Part shown: piece after piece, positions 16,648 through 24,369 of the stretch
Position numbering within the stretch: position 1 is the first letter of the stretch
Layout of the letters: every line of letters begins with the position of its first letter
Assembly: GCF_002770725.1 (NCBI RefSeq)
Contig: NZ_NQVN01000008.1
Span: forward strand, 1-64,000
Reading direction: 5' to 3'
DNA: 64,000 nucleotides
Source: Pleomorphomonas carboxyditropha
GTDB lineage: Bacteria > Pseudomonadota > Alphaproteobacteria > Rhizobiales > Pleomorphomonadaceae
The notes under the pieces: model-generated
Databases searched by the model: none
What the model saw: only the letters and a program-made list of their open reading frames with translations
What the model was told of the DNA's origin: nothing
Made by a program: the position numbers and the translations under genes

Positions 16648-16722
16648 TCAGCGGTAGAGAAGGGCGATCAGGATGATGATGGGAATCGGAACGCCGAGAA
16701 ACCAGAGAAGGATGCTTCGCAT
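16648..16722 (-). CDS. Conserved-type membrane microprotein (24 aa)
   Basis: A 24-codon frame encoding MRSILLWFLGVPIPIIILI then ALLYR. GGAGCAGG lies eight bases before the ATG. The peptide is one membrane helix with a central GxPxP break and an Arg at each end. I recall near-identical tiny proteins (MRSILLWLLGIPIPIIILI-like) widely in proteobacteria, often near stress genes; function unknown to me. A perfect EcfG promoter lies 77 bases upstream on the same strand, back to back with the EcfG promoter of the DUF1328 gene. Confidence 0.7.
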   Translation of the reverse strand: MRSILLWFLGVPIPIIILIALLYR

Positions 16723-16798
16723 GGTGCCTGCTCCATTGCTGATGAGAACGAAGGCCCGTCCGGGACCGGTCCCTCGTCCGTGGGCTTTCGACGATTAC

Positions 16799-16823
16799 AA
16801 CGCTCCATCGTCTCGTCGGTTCC
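16799..16823 (-). promoter_or_regulatory. EcfG (general stress sigma) promoter, minus strand
   Basis: Read on the minus strand: GGAAC (16823-16819), 16-base spacer, CGTT (16802-16799). Exact match to the EcfG consensus; points to the 24-aa microprotein and then the metallopeptidase. Confidence 0.85.
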
Positions 16824-16880
16824 GAAGTCGCCGGACGACTGTTTTCTTGTGACAATTTCGGAGGCAAGCCGGCTCCGGGG

Positions 16881-16905
16881 GGAACCGTCCCGGTGATCCG
16901 GCGTT
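16881..16905 (+). promoter_or_regulatory. EcfG (general stress sigma) promoter, plus strand
   Basis: GGAAC (16881-16885), 16-base spacer, CGTT (16902-16905). Exact consensus, ~37 bases before the DUF1328 start. Confidence 0.88.
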
Positions 16906-16941
16906 GTCCAATCCGAAACGCATTAAATGGAGTTTTTTGTC

Positions 16942-17103
16942 ATGCTTTACTGGTCTCTCGTCTTTCTTGTCGTCGCCCTGATCGCCGCCGTCTTCGGCTT
17001 TTCCGGTATTGCCGCGGCTTCGGCGGGTATTGCGCGGGTCCTGTTCGGCCTGTTCCTCATCCTGTTCGTGGTGAGCTTTGTCTTCCAGCTGCTCCACGCC
17101 TGA
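16942..17103 (+). CDS. DUF1328 (YtjA-family) small membrane protein
   Basis: 53 residues, [20 protein letters not shown] then a glycine/alanine-rich stretch ([15 protein letters not shown]) and a second helix [14 protein letters not shown]. Two membrane spans with the GFxGIA turn define DUF1328. Family function is not established; members are frequent among general-stress-regulated genes. GGAG lies nine bases before the ATG. A perfect EcfG promoter immediately upstream supports stress control here. It is followed after 118 bases by the CHASE3 kinase gene, which may be partly read from the same promoter. Confidence 0.9.
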   Translation: MLYWSLVFLVVALIAAVFGFSGIAAASAGIARVLFGLFLILFVVSFVFQLLHA

Positions 17104-17221
17104 TGACACCCGCCGGGCTCTCGCCCCATGAAGGAGCGTTTGACAGGATGAAACTTGCAGTTTCCCGGTTCGCAGGCAGAATGCGTAGGGTGTGTCAGGG
17201 CGAGCGGGGGGAAACCGGGAG

Positions 17222-18730
17222 ATGCTGAGATTGGGTGGCGGCCGGTTCGTCGGCTATAATCTCCTGCTCCTGGCGGGCGGGGCGGTCGTCCTGTTGATGA
17301 TCGTCTCGGCCGCCTTCATTTTTTCTTCCCGTTCCCAGGTGCACGCCACCGAAGCCTTGCGGGCGGCCCGGGTCGACCGGCTGGTGCTGGAGTTCATCTC
17401 CGACCTGGTCGACGCCGAAACCGCCCAACGCGGCTACATCATCACCAGCAACCCGACCTACCTCGAACCGTATGAGAAGGCGCTCGGTCAATTCACCGAG
17501 GATTCGGCCGATCTTCGTCTGCGCGCCGCGGAAGTCGACGAGGGCAGGGCCATCGCGCCCGAACCGGTGGAAGAGCTGATCAAGCTCGGTCAGACCAAGA
17601 TGGACCTCGTCGGACGCAACCTTGCCGAATTCCGGGCGGGACATCTCGACCAGCTGCGGCTCGTCCTCGCCTCCGACCAGGGCCGCGTGCTGATGGACCA
17701 GATCCGCCAGAAGGGGGCGGTCATCCGCGATATCGCCGCCTCGGTGCGCGTTGCCCGCGCCGCCGCCATGCGCGACGCCGCCTTCATGCTCACCACCATG
17801 ATCACCCTCGGCGTCGCCATGATCGTCGTGCTGACGGCTGGCGCCACCATGGTGATGATCCGCCATATCAAGCAGATCGACGAGGCGCGGCAGGAACTCA
17901 TCGAGAATAACCAGGAGCTGGAGTCGCGGGTCCGCGAGCGCACCGAGGCGGTGATGCGCACCAACGACGAGTTGCAACGCTACGCCTATATCGTCAGCCA
18001 CGATCTCAGGGCGCCGCTCGTCAACATCATGGGCTTCACGTCGGAGCTCGAGTCGGCGACCGAGCGGCTCACCACCTATGTGCGGAAGGTCGACGGCGAC
18101 GACGAGAATCCGGACCGGGCCGACGCCCTGCTGGCCGTCGACGAGGATATTCCCGAGGCGCTCGGGTTCATCCATTCGTCGATGAAGCGCATGGACGGCC
18201 TCATCAACGAAATCCTGAAGCTGTCTCGCGCCGGCCGCCGGGTGCTTGAACCGGTGCCCCTGGACATGCAAGGCTTGGTCTCGGAGTGCATCGACTCGAT
18301 TCGCCAGCGTTTCGATGAGGCGGGGGCGGAGGTGCGGATCGAGGGGCGCCTGCCGGATGTCGTTTCCGACAGGTCCGCCTTGCAGCAAATCTTCACCAAC
18401 CTGCTCGACAATGCCACCAAATATCTCAAGGATGGGCGGCCGGGGCAGATCGCCGTTCGTGGCCGGCTCGAGCGCGGATCGGCGGTATTCGAGGTCGAGG
18501 ACAATGGCCGTGGCATCGCCGAAGCGGATTTCGAGCGCATCTTCGAGTTGTTTCGCCGTGCGGGCATCCAGGACAAGCCGGGAGAAGGCATCGGCCTTGC
18601 CCACACGCGCATGCTCTCCCGCCGTCTCGGCGGCGACGTGAGCGTGAGAAGCGACGGCGAGACAGGGACGACCTTCATCGTGACAATCGCCCGTGACCTA
18701 GTACTGCGTATGGGGAGAAACGAAACGTGA
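17222..18730 (+). CDS. CHASE3-domain sensor histidine kinase
   Basis: About 502 residues. TM1 (NLLLLAGGAVVLLMIVSAAFIF), a CHASE3 extracellular domain with its signature DAETAQRGYIITSNPTYLEPYE, TM2 (~AAFMLTTMITLGVAMIVVL), then a coiled-coil linker RERTEAVMRTNDELQRYAY. HisKA box with phospho-His IVSHDLRAPLVNIMGF, then HATPase with N box IFTNLLDNATKYLKDG and G boxes DNGRGIAEADF and GEGIGLAHTRML. All catalytic residues are present. Membrane sensor of an unknown periplasmic cue. A GTG start ten codons earlier is possible; the ATG at 17222 has only a distant GGGGGGA. The stop overlaps the next gene (receiver protein), its likely partner. Confidence 0.9.
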   Translation: MLRLGGGRFVGYNLLLLAGGAVVLLMIVSAAFIFSSRSQVHATEALRAARVDRLVLEFISDLVDAETAQRGYIITSNPTYLEPYEKALGQFTEDSADLRLRAAEVDEGRAIAPEPVEELIKLGQTKMDLVGRNLAEFRAGHLDQLRLVLASDQGRVLMDQIRQKGAVIRDIAASVRVARAAAMRDAAFMLTTMITLGVAMIVVLTAGATMVMIRHIKQIDEARQELIENNQELESRVRERTEAVMRTNDELQRYAYIVSHDLRAPLVNIMGFTSELESATERLTTYVRKVDGDDENPDRADALLAVDEDIPEALGFIHSSMKRMDGLINEILKLSRAGRRVLEPVPLDMQGLVSECIDSIRQRFDEAGAEVRIEGRLPDVVSDRSALQQIFTNLLDNATKYLKDGRPGQIAVRGRLERGSAVFEVEDNGRGIAEADFERIFELFRRAGIQDKPGEGIGLAHTRMLSRRLGGDVSVRSDGETGTTFIVTIARDLVLRMGRNET

Positions 18731-19173
18731 GCAAAGAACCCAAGCCCGTAGCCATCATCATGATCGAGGATGACGAAGGTCACGCCCGGCTCATCGAGAA
18801 GAACATCCGCCGCGCCGGCGTCACCAACGAAATCATCTCGTTCCGCAACGGCACCAGCGCCATCACCTATCTGTTGGGAGCCGACGGCTCGGGACAGGCC
18901 GCCGTCGGCCGGCCCTCGCTGGTTCTGCTCGACCTCAACCTGCCCGACATGACCGGCATCGACATCCTCGCCCGCCTCAAGGCCAACGAGCATACGCGGC
19001 GCACGCCGGTGATCGTCCTCACTACCACCGACGACGTGCGCGAGATCCAGCGCTGCTACGATCTCGGCGCCAATGTTTACATCACCAAGCCTCTGAATTA
19101 CGAGAGTTTTGCCAACGCCATCCGTCAGCTCGGCCTGTTCCTGTCCGTGATGCAGATTCCGGAGCTAGATTGA
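18727..19173 (+). CDS. Single-domain response regulator (Rcp1-like receiver)
   Basis: 148 residues, one REC domain and no output domain. Acidic pocket IMIEDDEGHARLIEKNIRRAG, phospho-acceptor Asp in LVLLDLNLPDMTGIDIL, Thr/Ser VIVLTTTDD, Lys in NVYITKPLNYESFANAI. The KNIRRAG...LRGxxx spacing and the EIQRCYDLGANVYITKP tail are typical of Rcp1/phytochrome-type regulators. The GTG start overlaps the kinase stop by 4 bases, so the two are co-translated and probably cognate. The next gene, a REC-HWE kinase, starts two bases after this stop, suggesting a phosphorelay or cross-regulated trio. Confidence 0.9.
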   Translation: MSKEPKPVAIIMIEDDEGHARLIEKNIRRAGVTNEIISFRNGTSAITYLLGADGSGQAAVGRPSLVLLDLNLPDMTGIDILARLKANEHTRRTPVIVLTTTDDVREIQRCYDLGANVYITKPLNYESFANAIRQLGLFLSVMQIPELD

Positions 19174-19174
19174 A

Positions 19175-20230
19175 TTGCCATATGGAACCGATCTCAAGGA
19201 GTCCATCAAGGTTCTGCACGTCGAGGACGATGTCGCCCTTGCCGTGTTGGTCCGCAAGGCTCTGGCCCGGCGTGGCCACGAGACGGTGCACGTCACGACC
19301 GGCGACGAGGCGCTGAAGCTCATCGCCGAGGGCGGCGTCGACATCGTCGCCCTCGACCACACGCTGGCCGCCGAGACCGGGCTCGACATCCTCGCCCGCA
19401 TGGGGCCGCGCGGCGCCCGCCCGCCGGTCGTCTATGTCACCGGCTCGATGGATGCCCGGCTGGCCATAGAGGCCCTCAAGCAGGGGGCCGACGATTATGT
19501 GATCAAGGATACGTCGGAGGAATTCTTCGACCTTCTGGTCGCCGCCCTCGAGCAGGCCTTCGAGCGCTGGCGGCTCAAGAGCGCGCGGGTGCGCGACCAG
19601 CAGTTGATCCGGGAGGCGCGGGACCGCGCCGAGATGCTGCTGAAGGAAGTCAATCATCGCGTCGCCAATTCGCTGGGCCTCGTCGCCGCCATGGTCCGCA
19701 TGCAGGCCGCCGCGGTCAGCGATCCGCATGCCCGCCATGCTCTCGAGGAGACCCAGAGCCGAATTTCGGCGGTTGCCGGCGTGCACCGCCACCTCTACAC
19801 CTCCGACAACATCGGCGAGGTGGATATCGGCGCCTATCTCAACCATCTCGTCGGCGAGCTGGCGGCCTCCCTGGCCGGCAACGGTGCCCTGCGCATGGTC
19901 AAGACCGAACTCATCCCGATATCGCTGCCGACCGACAAGGCGGTCACGCTTGGCGTCATGGTCGGCGAACTGGTGACCAACGCGTTCAAATACGCCTACC
20001 CCGAGGATACCAGCGGCGAGATCCGCGTCCGTTCCAGCAGGCTGGACAACGGGCGGCTGCAAATCTGCGTCGAGGACGACGGCATAGGCTGGGACGGAAC
20101 CGGCCCGGCCCAGGGAACCGGCATCGGCTCGAAGGTATTGCGGGCGATGGCGCGCAATCTCGACGCCGAGATTTCCTATTCCCAGCTCAATCCCGGCACC
20201 TTCGTCTGCATCGAGTTTCCGGCCGGCTGA
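19175..20230 (+). CDS. Response regulator-histidine kinase hybrid (REC + HWE/HisKA_2 kinase)
   Basis: 351 residues. N-terminal receiver (VLHVEDDVALAVLVRKAL, phospho-Asp in DIVALDHTLAAETGLDIL, Lys in DYVIKDTSEEF), a coiled linker, then a HisKA_2/HWE-type kinase with phospho-His LLKEVNHRVANSLGLVAAMV (residues ~150-170). An intact N box GELVTNAFKYAYP and G boxes follow. Cytoplasmic, no membrane segment. The only upstream start that keeps the receiver intact is TTG at 19175, two bases after the preceding stop, with GGAG about 12 bases upstream. In alphaproteobacteria such HWE kinases often feed the PhyR general stress response; the phyR module is 3 kb away. Its direct partner is not shown by sequence. 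Confidence 0.87.
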   Translation: MPYGTDLKESIKVLHVEDDVALAVLVRKALARRGHETVHVTTGDEALKLIAEGGVDIVALDHTLAAETGLDILARMGPRGARPPVVYVTGSMDARLAIEALKQGADDYVIKDTSEEFFDLLVAALEQAFERWRLKSARVRDQQLIREARDRAEMLLKEVNHRVANSLGLVAAMVRMQAAAVSDPHARHALEETQSRISAVAGVHRHLYTSDNIGEVDIGAYLNHLVGELAASLAGNGALRMVKTELIPISLPTDKAVTLGVMVGELVTNAFKYAYPEDTSGEIRVRSSRLDNGRLQICVEDDGIGWDGTGPAQGTGIGSKVLRAMARNLDAEISYSQLNPGTFVCIEFPAG

Positions 20231-20244
20231 TTCCCTGGCCGGCC

Positions 20245-20643
20245 TCAGCGTCGGGTGGCGTTGCGGGCCAGCCAGAACCCGACGCCGACGGCGGCAACCA
20301 CAGCCGCGAGGCGGGTATGGCGGGACGCCAGCGACAGCGCGGTCGGCGCGAAGGCCACGGCGGCGCTCGACGATATGGCCGCCTTCATCTCGCGTTGCGC
20401 CTTGTTCAGCACCAGCCGGGCGATCACCAGGGCGATCAGCGCGATCAGCAGCAGCGATCCTGCCACGATCAGCGCTGCGATCTCCGGGTCGAAGCGGCGG
20501 GAAAGCGCGATATGGCCGGCAAAAGCGGCGAAGCCCACAGCCAGTACCGCCGTGACGATGGCGATCGCCGCGGCGACGGCCGCAAGGCCGCCGCGCCGCT
20601 TGAGATGAGGTACATCGACGCCGAAAAGCCGCGCGACGTTCAT
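20245..20643 (-). CDS. Small membrane protein, phage-holin/YqjE-like (stress-associated)
   Basis: 132 residues with two strong membrane helices (about 20-46 and 57-79) and a possible third near the C-terminus (AAVVAAVGVGFWLARN). The ATG overlaps the stop of the upstream DUF883 gene by 4 bases. This pairing resembles the elaB/yqjD-yqjE stress gene pairs, where the second protein is a holin-superfamily membrane protein. Transcribed with the DUF883 gene from an EcfG promoter at 21262. The family assignment rests on context and topology, not on a clear motif. Confidence 0.7.
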   Translation of the reverse strand: MNVARLFGVDVPHLKRRGGLAAVAAAIAIVTAVLAVGFAAFAGHIALSRRFDPEIAALIVAGSLLLIALIALVIARLVLNKAQREMKAAISSSAAVAFAPTALSLASRHTRLAAVVAAVGVGFWLARNATRR

Positions 20644-21167
20644 GCGCGCGGCCCGCTGCGCGAGGCGAGGCCGACCAGGAGACCGACGCCGAGGGCAATG
20701 CCCAGCGCCGTCATCGGCCGCTTGGCGACCGCCTCGGCCACGCCGTCGAGGCCTTCCTTGCCAAGGGTGCTGGCGCCGCTCAGCGCCGCGCCGAGATGAT
20801 CGGCCGTCTCGGCGCCGGTCGCCTTGACCGTGTCGAGCGCCTCGGACGCCGTGACGCCGGTCTTGGCGGCGAATTGATCGATGATCCGCCGCATCTCGCC
20901 CAGCGCTTCCTGGGCGGCCACGGCCACGTCGCCGGCCTTGCCGGCGAGGTCGCTGCCGGCAGCGCCGAGATCCTTCTTTATCTTGGCCGCGTTGTCGGCA
21001 ACGGTGCGAGCGCCTGACGTTTCAGACATACCGAGGTCCTTTTCGATCGTATCCGCCGTATCGGCGATGGCCGCCTTGGCGGCGGAAGCTGCGGAAGCCG
21101 TGTCTTTCCTGATCTTTTCGGAAGTATCGGAACCAATCTTGCTGGCGGGGGGCTCGAGAGGCGGCAT
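20640..21167 (-). CDS. DUF883 (ElaB/YqjD-like) stress membrane protein
   Basis: 175 residues. The N-terminal two-thirds are amphipathic, lysine/alanine-rich helices in which SEKIRKDTASAASAAKAAIADT and ETSGARTVADNAAKIKKDL are near-repeats, as in late-embryogenesis-like and apolipoprotein-like stress proteins. The C-terminus has the DUF883 glycine-zipper helix ALGIALGVGLLVGLASRS. ElaB/YqjD proteins are tail-anchored and bind ribosomes in E. coli; that role is only suggested here. The start at 21167 is preferred to several upstream ATGs because AGGA lies eight bases before it. A perfect EcfG promoter ends about 95 bases upstream. Confidence 0.82.
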   Translation of the reverse strand: MPPLEPPASKIGSDTSEKIRKDTASAASAAKAAIADTADTIEKDLGMSETSGARTVADNAAKIKKDLGAAGSDLAGKAGDVAVAAQEALGEMRRIIDQFAAKTGVTASEALDTVKATGAETADHLGAALSGASTLGKEGLDGVAEAVAKRPMTALGIALGVGLLVGLASRSGPRA

Positions 21168-21261
21168 CGGCTTCGTCCTTTCTTCTCGCATGCGTCCGGA
21201 ATCCGGGCGGGCCGGGGCATTGACGAAAGCCCGTCCATTCCCGACGGGCGTCTGCTTCAAC

Positions 21262-21286
21262 AACGTCCGACTTCGCGTCGGGTTCC
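21262..21286 (-). promoter_or_regulatory. EcfG promoter of the DUF883 operon
   Basis: Minus strand: GGAAC (21286-21282), 16-base spacer, CGTT (21265-21262); exact consensus. A plus-strand near-match (GGAAC 21309-21313, N16, CATT 21330-21333) could serve the divergent AI-2E family gene. Confidence 0.87.
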
Positions 21287-21452
21287 GCCGCATTCGGAAC
21301 GGTTGCAAGGAACCGGAGCGCCGCTGGCGCATTGGTGGGGGAAGTATTTCGCCGCGTTCCTCACGATGCGGCACTCATGCGACGGAGGGGCTTCCTTGAG
21401 ATACATCGTTCGTCGGACGCCCTTCGACCGGCAGCTACCGGAGGAGCGGGCC

Positions 21453-22517
21453 GTGCAGGAGGGCAACAGGTGGTCCGAGACCCGCCGAACGCTCACCGAG
21501 CTGTCGACCATCGGGTTGTTCGTGCTGGCGCTGCTTGTGGCCCTGCATGCCGCCGCCTCCATGGTGGTGCCCATGGTGGCGGCGATCATCGTCGGCAGCG
21601 TCGTCGCTCACGCGGGCGACCGCGGCCAACGCATCGGCATCCCGCCGATGGTGGCCGGCCTGGCGCTGACCGCCGTGCTGGGCGTCGGCATGTTCCTGCT
21701 GATCGAGGCGATCGCCGAGCCGATCTCGGCGCTGGTCGAGCGGTTGCCGCAGGTGTTGCCGCGTCTCGCCGCGGCCTTCGGCGACCTGCTGGCGCCCTTC
21801 ACCACGCTGCAGGCGCGCCTGACCGGCGGCAACTCGCTGCCCGACGGCGGCGTTGCCAGCCTGGAGAAGATGCTGGGATCGCTGGACCTCGGCGTGGTGG
21901 CCAGCTTTCTCGGCGGGCTGACGCCGGCCTTCGGCGAGTTCCTGATCTTTCTCGCCACCCTGGTGTTTTACGTCGCCGGCCGGGCGCAGCTCAGGCGGCA
22001 GTCGATTCTCGCCTTTGTCGGTCGCGAGGAACGGCTGGCCGCCATCCGCATCTTCAACGCGACGGAAGCCTCGCTGACCCATTATTTCGGAACGACGTCG
22101 GTCATCTATGCCGGCGTCGGCCTCGCCACCGGCCTGATCGCCATGGCGGCCGGTCTGCCGGCGCCGGTGCTTTGGGGTCTGTTCGCCTTTGCTATGAGCT
22201 TCGTGCCGTTCCTCGGGCCGGCCGTCGTGTCGCTGGCCATCGCCTCGGGCGGTCTGCTGCTCGATTACGGCATGCTGGCCGTTCTGTGGCCGGTCGGCGC
22301 CTTCATGACGGTGCATCTCATCTGCGAGAATGCGGTCGTTCCCGCGGTCCTGGGGCGCCGCTTCGAGATCAACCCCTTCCTCGTCTTCGTGTCGATCATT
22401 TTCTGGACGTGGATGTGGGGCGCTATCGGCGCCGTTCTGGCGGTGCCCATGCTGTTGATCGCCCGCACCATCCGCAGCGAATTCAAGGTCGAGAACCGGG
22501 CGTCGCTGCCATCGTAA
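21453..22517 (+). CDS. AI-2E family transporter (PerM/YdiK-like membrane protein)
   Basis: About 354 residues, about eight membrane helices with the family's central amphipathic insertion (PQVLPRLAAAFGDLLAPFTTLQ) and C-terminal signatures PVLWGLFAFAMSFVPFLGPAVVSL and LVFVSIIFWTWMWGAIGAVLAVPML. The family includes TqsA and PerM; substrates in alphaproteobacteria are mostly unknown. The start is chosen at the GTG at 21453 because GGAGG lies eight bases before it; upstream in-frame codons would add an unlikely basic leader. Divergent from the EcfG-driven DUF883 operon and convergent with ecfG. Confidence 0.88.
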   Translation: MQEGNRWSETRRTLTELSTIGLFVLALLVALHAAASMVVPMVAAIIVGSVVAHAGDRGQRIGIPPMVAGLALTAVLGVGMFLLIEAIAEPISALVERLPQVLPRLAAAFGDLLAPFTTLQARLTGGNSLPDGGVASLEKMLGSLDLGVVASFLGGLTPAFGEFLIFLATLVFYVAGRAQLRRQSILAFVGREERLAAIRIFNATEASLTHYFGTTSVIYAGVGLATGLIAMAAGLPAPVLWGLFAFAMSFVPFLGPAVVSLAIASGGLLLDYGMLAVLWPVGAFMTVHLICENAVVPAVLGRRFEINPFLVFVSIIFWTWMWGAIGAVLAVPMLLIARTIRSEFKVENRASLPS

Positions 22518-22524
22518 GTCGCAT

Positions 22525-22553
22525 AAAAAGGCCGGCGCAGTCGCGCGCCGGCC
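22525..22553 (-). terminator. Rho-independent terminator of nepR-ecfG
   Basis: Stem GGCCGGCGC / GCGCCGGCC (22530-22538, 22545-22553). On the minus strand it is followed by TTTTTA. Lies between the convergent ecfG and AI-2E family genes. Confidence 0.85.
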
Positions 22554-22576
22554 GGATGCCTACGGAAAAGGGAGGA

Positions 22577-23080
22577 TCAGAGATCGGCGGCGCTCTGGAT
22601 CGCCATCAGTTGCAGCAGCTTCTGGCGCGCCCGGTTGACGCGGCTCTTGATGGTGCCGACGGCGCAGCCGCAGATCTCGGCGGCCTCTTCGCAGGAAAAG
22701 CCGGACGCTCCCACCAGAATGAGCGCTTCGCGCTGGTCGTCCGGCAGCTTGTCAAGCGCCGTGCGGAAATCGGCCAGGTCGAGATGGCCATCCTGGGCCG
22801 GCGCCGAGACCAGGCGGGCCGCCGCTTCGCCGTCGCTGTCCTGAACTTCGCGGCGGGCCTTGCGGTACTGGCTGAAATAGGTGTTGCGCATGATGGTGAA
22901 CAGCCAGGCCCTGAGGCTTGTCCCCGGGATGAAACTGGCGTGGGCGCCCCAAGCCTTCATCACCGTTTCCTGCACGAGATCGTCGGCGTGGTCATGGCTG
23001 CCGGACAGAGAGATGGCGAAAGCGCGCAACGACGGAAGCTCTGCCAGAAGGGCGGATTTGAAGGCCGCAACGGCTGTCAT
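22577..23080 (-). CDS. ecfG: General stress response ECF sigma factor EcfG
   Basis: 167 residues. Sigma2 region with the EcfG hallmark FAISLSGSHDHADDLVQETVMKAW and the -10 binding segment TSLRAWLFTIMRNTYFSQYRK; linker; sigma4 LDKLPDDQREALILVGASGFSCEEAAEICGCAVGTIKSRVNRARQ. It directs RNA polymerase to GGAAC-N16-CGTT promoters, five of which are seen between 16.8 and 23.5 kb, including its own. Its ATG overlaps nepR by 4 bases. It is held inactive by NepR until phosphorylated PhyR takes NepR away (partner switching). Confidence 0.95.
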   Translation of the reverse strand: MTAVAAFKSALLAELPSLRAFAISLSGSHDHADDLVQETVMKAWGAHASFIPGTSLRAWLFTIMRNTYFSQYRKARREVQDSDGEAAARLVSAPAQDGHLDLADFRTALDKLPDDQREALILVGASGFSCEEAAEICGCAVGTIKSRVNRARQKLLQLMAIQSAADL

Positions 23081-23286
23081 CGATCGCCACTCCCATCGAC
23101 GGTCCCCGACAGGCCTTCCCGCTCCTTTCGTTCGGCCTTTTCGAGTTGGTCGAGCAGCATGGTAAGCTTCTCGGGAATGGGCTCGGACAAGATGGAGCCG
23201 TAGAGTTTCTTCAACTGATCGCCGAGATGGGCCTGGATCGGTGGCTCCAGGGCGGGATGCTCTGACGTTTCTTTTTTATCTGACAT
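23077..23286 (-). CDS. nepR: Anti-sigma factor NepR
   Basis: 69 residues. The core helices IQAHLGDQLKKLYGSILSEPIPEKLTMLLDQLEKAE hold the NepR signature (LGxxLRxxYxxxxxEPIPxxLxxLLxxL). It binds EcfG directly, or the sigma-like domain of phosphorylated PhyR. First gene of nepR-ecfG, transcribed from an EcfG promoter about 87 bases upstream, so the module is autoregulated. Charged, disordered ends are normal in the family. Confidence 0.95.
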   Translation of the reverse strand: MSDKKETSEHPALEPPIQAHLGDQLKKLYGSILSEPIPEKLTMLLDQLEKAERKEREGLSGTVDGSGDR

Positions 23287-23372
23287 GGCGGCTCTTTCAG
23301 GACGAGACTACAAGACGACCGTTCTATCGACGATCTCGCGGGCAGGGGCGGCAGATAACATCTTGTTGCGTG

Positions 23373-23397
23373 AACGCCGGTCGTGAATTCCGGTTCC
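23373..23397 (-). promoter_or_regulatory. EcfG promoter of nepR-ecfG
   Basis: Minus strand: GGAAC (23397-23393), 16-base spacer, CGTT (23376-23373). Exact consensus. Confidence 0.9.
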
Positions 23398-23428
23398 GAT
23401 CGCTTCTTAAAAAGAATCGGATAGAAAG

Positions 23429-23453
23429 GGAACCGGCCATCTTTTCCGGCGTT
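23429..23453 (+). promoter_or_regulatory. EcfG promoter of phyR
   Basis: GGAAC (23429-23433), 16-base spacer, CGTT (23450-23453), about 58 bases before the phyR ATG. Exact consensus; back to back with the nepR promoter. Confidence 0.9.
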
Positions 23454-23511
23454 TTCACGCAGGATAGCACTCTGTAGTTTATTGCTCGTTTAAGCGTTGG
23501 AAAGGCTTCTC

Positions 23512-24312
23512 ATGTCTCTCACGTCCCTGATCGCGCCGCAGCTTCCCCTTCTTCGCCGCTATGCGCGAGCCCTGAGTGGCAGCCAGGCGAGTGGTGACAG
23601 CCATGTCGTGGCCATGTTGGAGCATCTGGTGGCCGATCCCGATGGCTTCGACAGGTCGCTCGATCCACGTCTTGGCGTCTACAAATTGTTCTCTTCGGTG
23701 TGGAACGCCAACCCGATGAACTACATGCGGATGGAAGAGGACGATCGCCCGGCTGCCGATCGCCGCCTCGACGCCATCACGCCGCTGCCGCGGCAAGCCT
23801 TCCTGCTGACGGCCATGGAAGGCTTCTCTCCCTTCGATGCGTCGCGCATCCTCGACGTCGGGCCGGAAGCCTTCTCGGCCCTGTTGTCGGAGGCGGCGCG
23901 CCAGATCGGCGAACAGGTCGCCTCGCGCGTCCTCATCATCGAGGACGAGCCGCTGATCGCCATGGATCTCGAAGGGCTGGTCGAGGGCCTAGGCCACACA
24001 GTGGTCGGCAATGCGCGCACCCGCGACGAAGCGGTCGCCATGGCCAACAGCGAGCGCCCCGGCCTCATCCTCGCGGACATCCGTCTCGCCGACGGTTCCT
24101 CGGGGCTCGACGCCGTCAACGACATCCTGACCAGTTTCGAGGTACCGGTCATCTTCATCACGGCTTACCCTGAATCGCTGCTGACGGGCGAGCGACCCGA
24201 GCCGACGTTCCTGATCGCCAAGCCGTTCCGCGAGGAGATGGTGAAGGCGGTGATCTCTCAGGCGCTGTTCTTCGACAAGGTCGCGTCGCTGCGACTGAAG
24301 GACAACGTTTGA
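23512..24312 (+). CDS. phyR: General stress response anti-anti-sigma regulator PhyR
   Basis: 266 residues. N-terminal sigma-like domain (LPLLRRYARALSGSQASGD; LGVYKLFSSVWNA; LPRQAFLLTAMEGFSPFDASRIL) that mimics EcfG and binds NepR. C-terminal receiver with acidic pair ASRVLIIEDEPLIAMDLEGLV, phospho-Asp in GLILADIRLADGSSGLDAV, and the FAT GUY family motif seen as FLIAKPFREEMV. Phosphorylation by HWE kinases opens the protein to sequester NepR. The start at 23512 has AAAGG before it. Divergent from nepR-ecfG; a kinase-like gene follows 57 bases downstream. Confidence 0.95.
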   Translation: MSLTSLIAPQLPLLRRYARALSGSQASGDSHVVAMLEHLVADPDGFDRSLDPRLGVYKLFSSVWNANPMNYMRMEEDDRPAADRRLDAITPLPRQAFLLTAMEGFSPFDASRILDVGPEAFSALLSEAARQIGEQVASRVLIIEDEPLIAMDLEGLVEGLGHTVVGNARTRDEAVAMANSERPGLILADIRLADGSSGLDAVNDILTSFEVPVIFITAYPESLLTGERPEPTFLIAKPFREEMVKAVISQALFFDKVASLRLKDNV

Positions 24313-24369
24313 CGGCTGGACGATCCAGACGAACGTCCCGAACGTCGTCCGGCTGACGCGGAGGGCAAG

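Noticed and set aside
21309-21333. EcfG promoter for the AI-2E family gene
   Set aside because: GGAAC-N16-CATT has a mismatch in the -10 core and sits 120 bases from the start; kept only as a note in the neighbouring entry.
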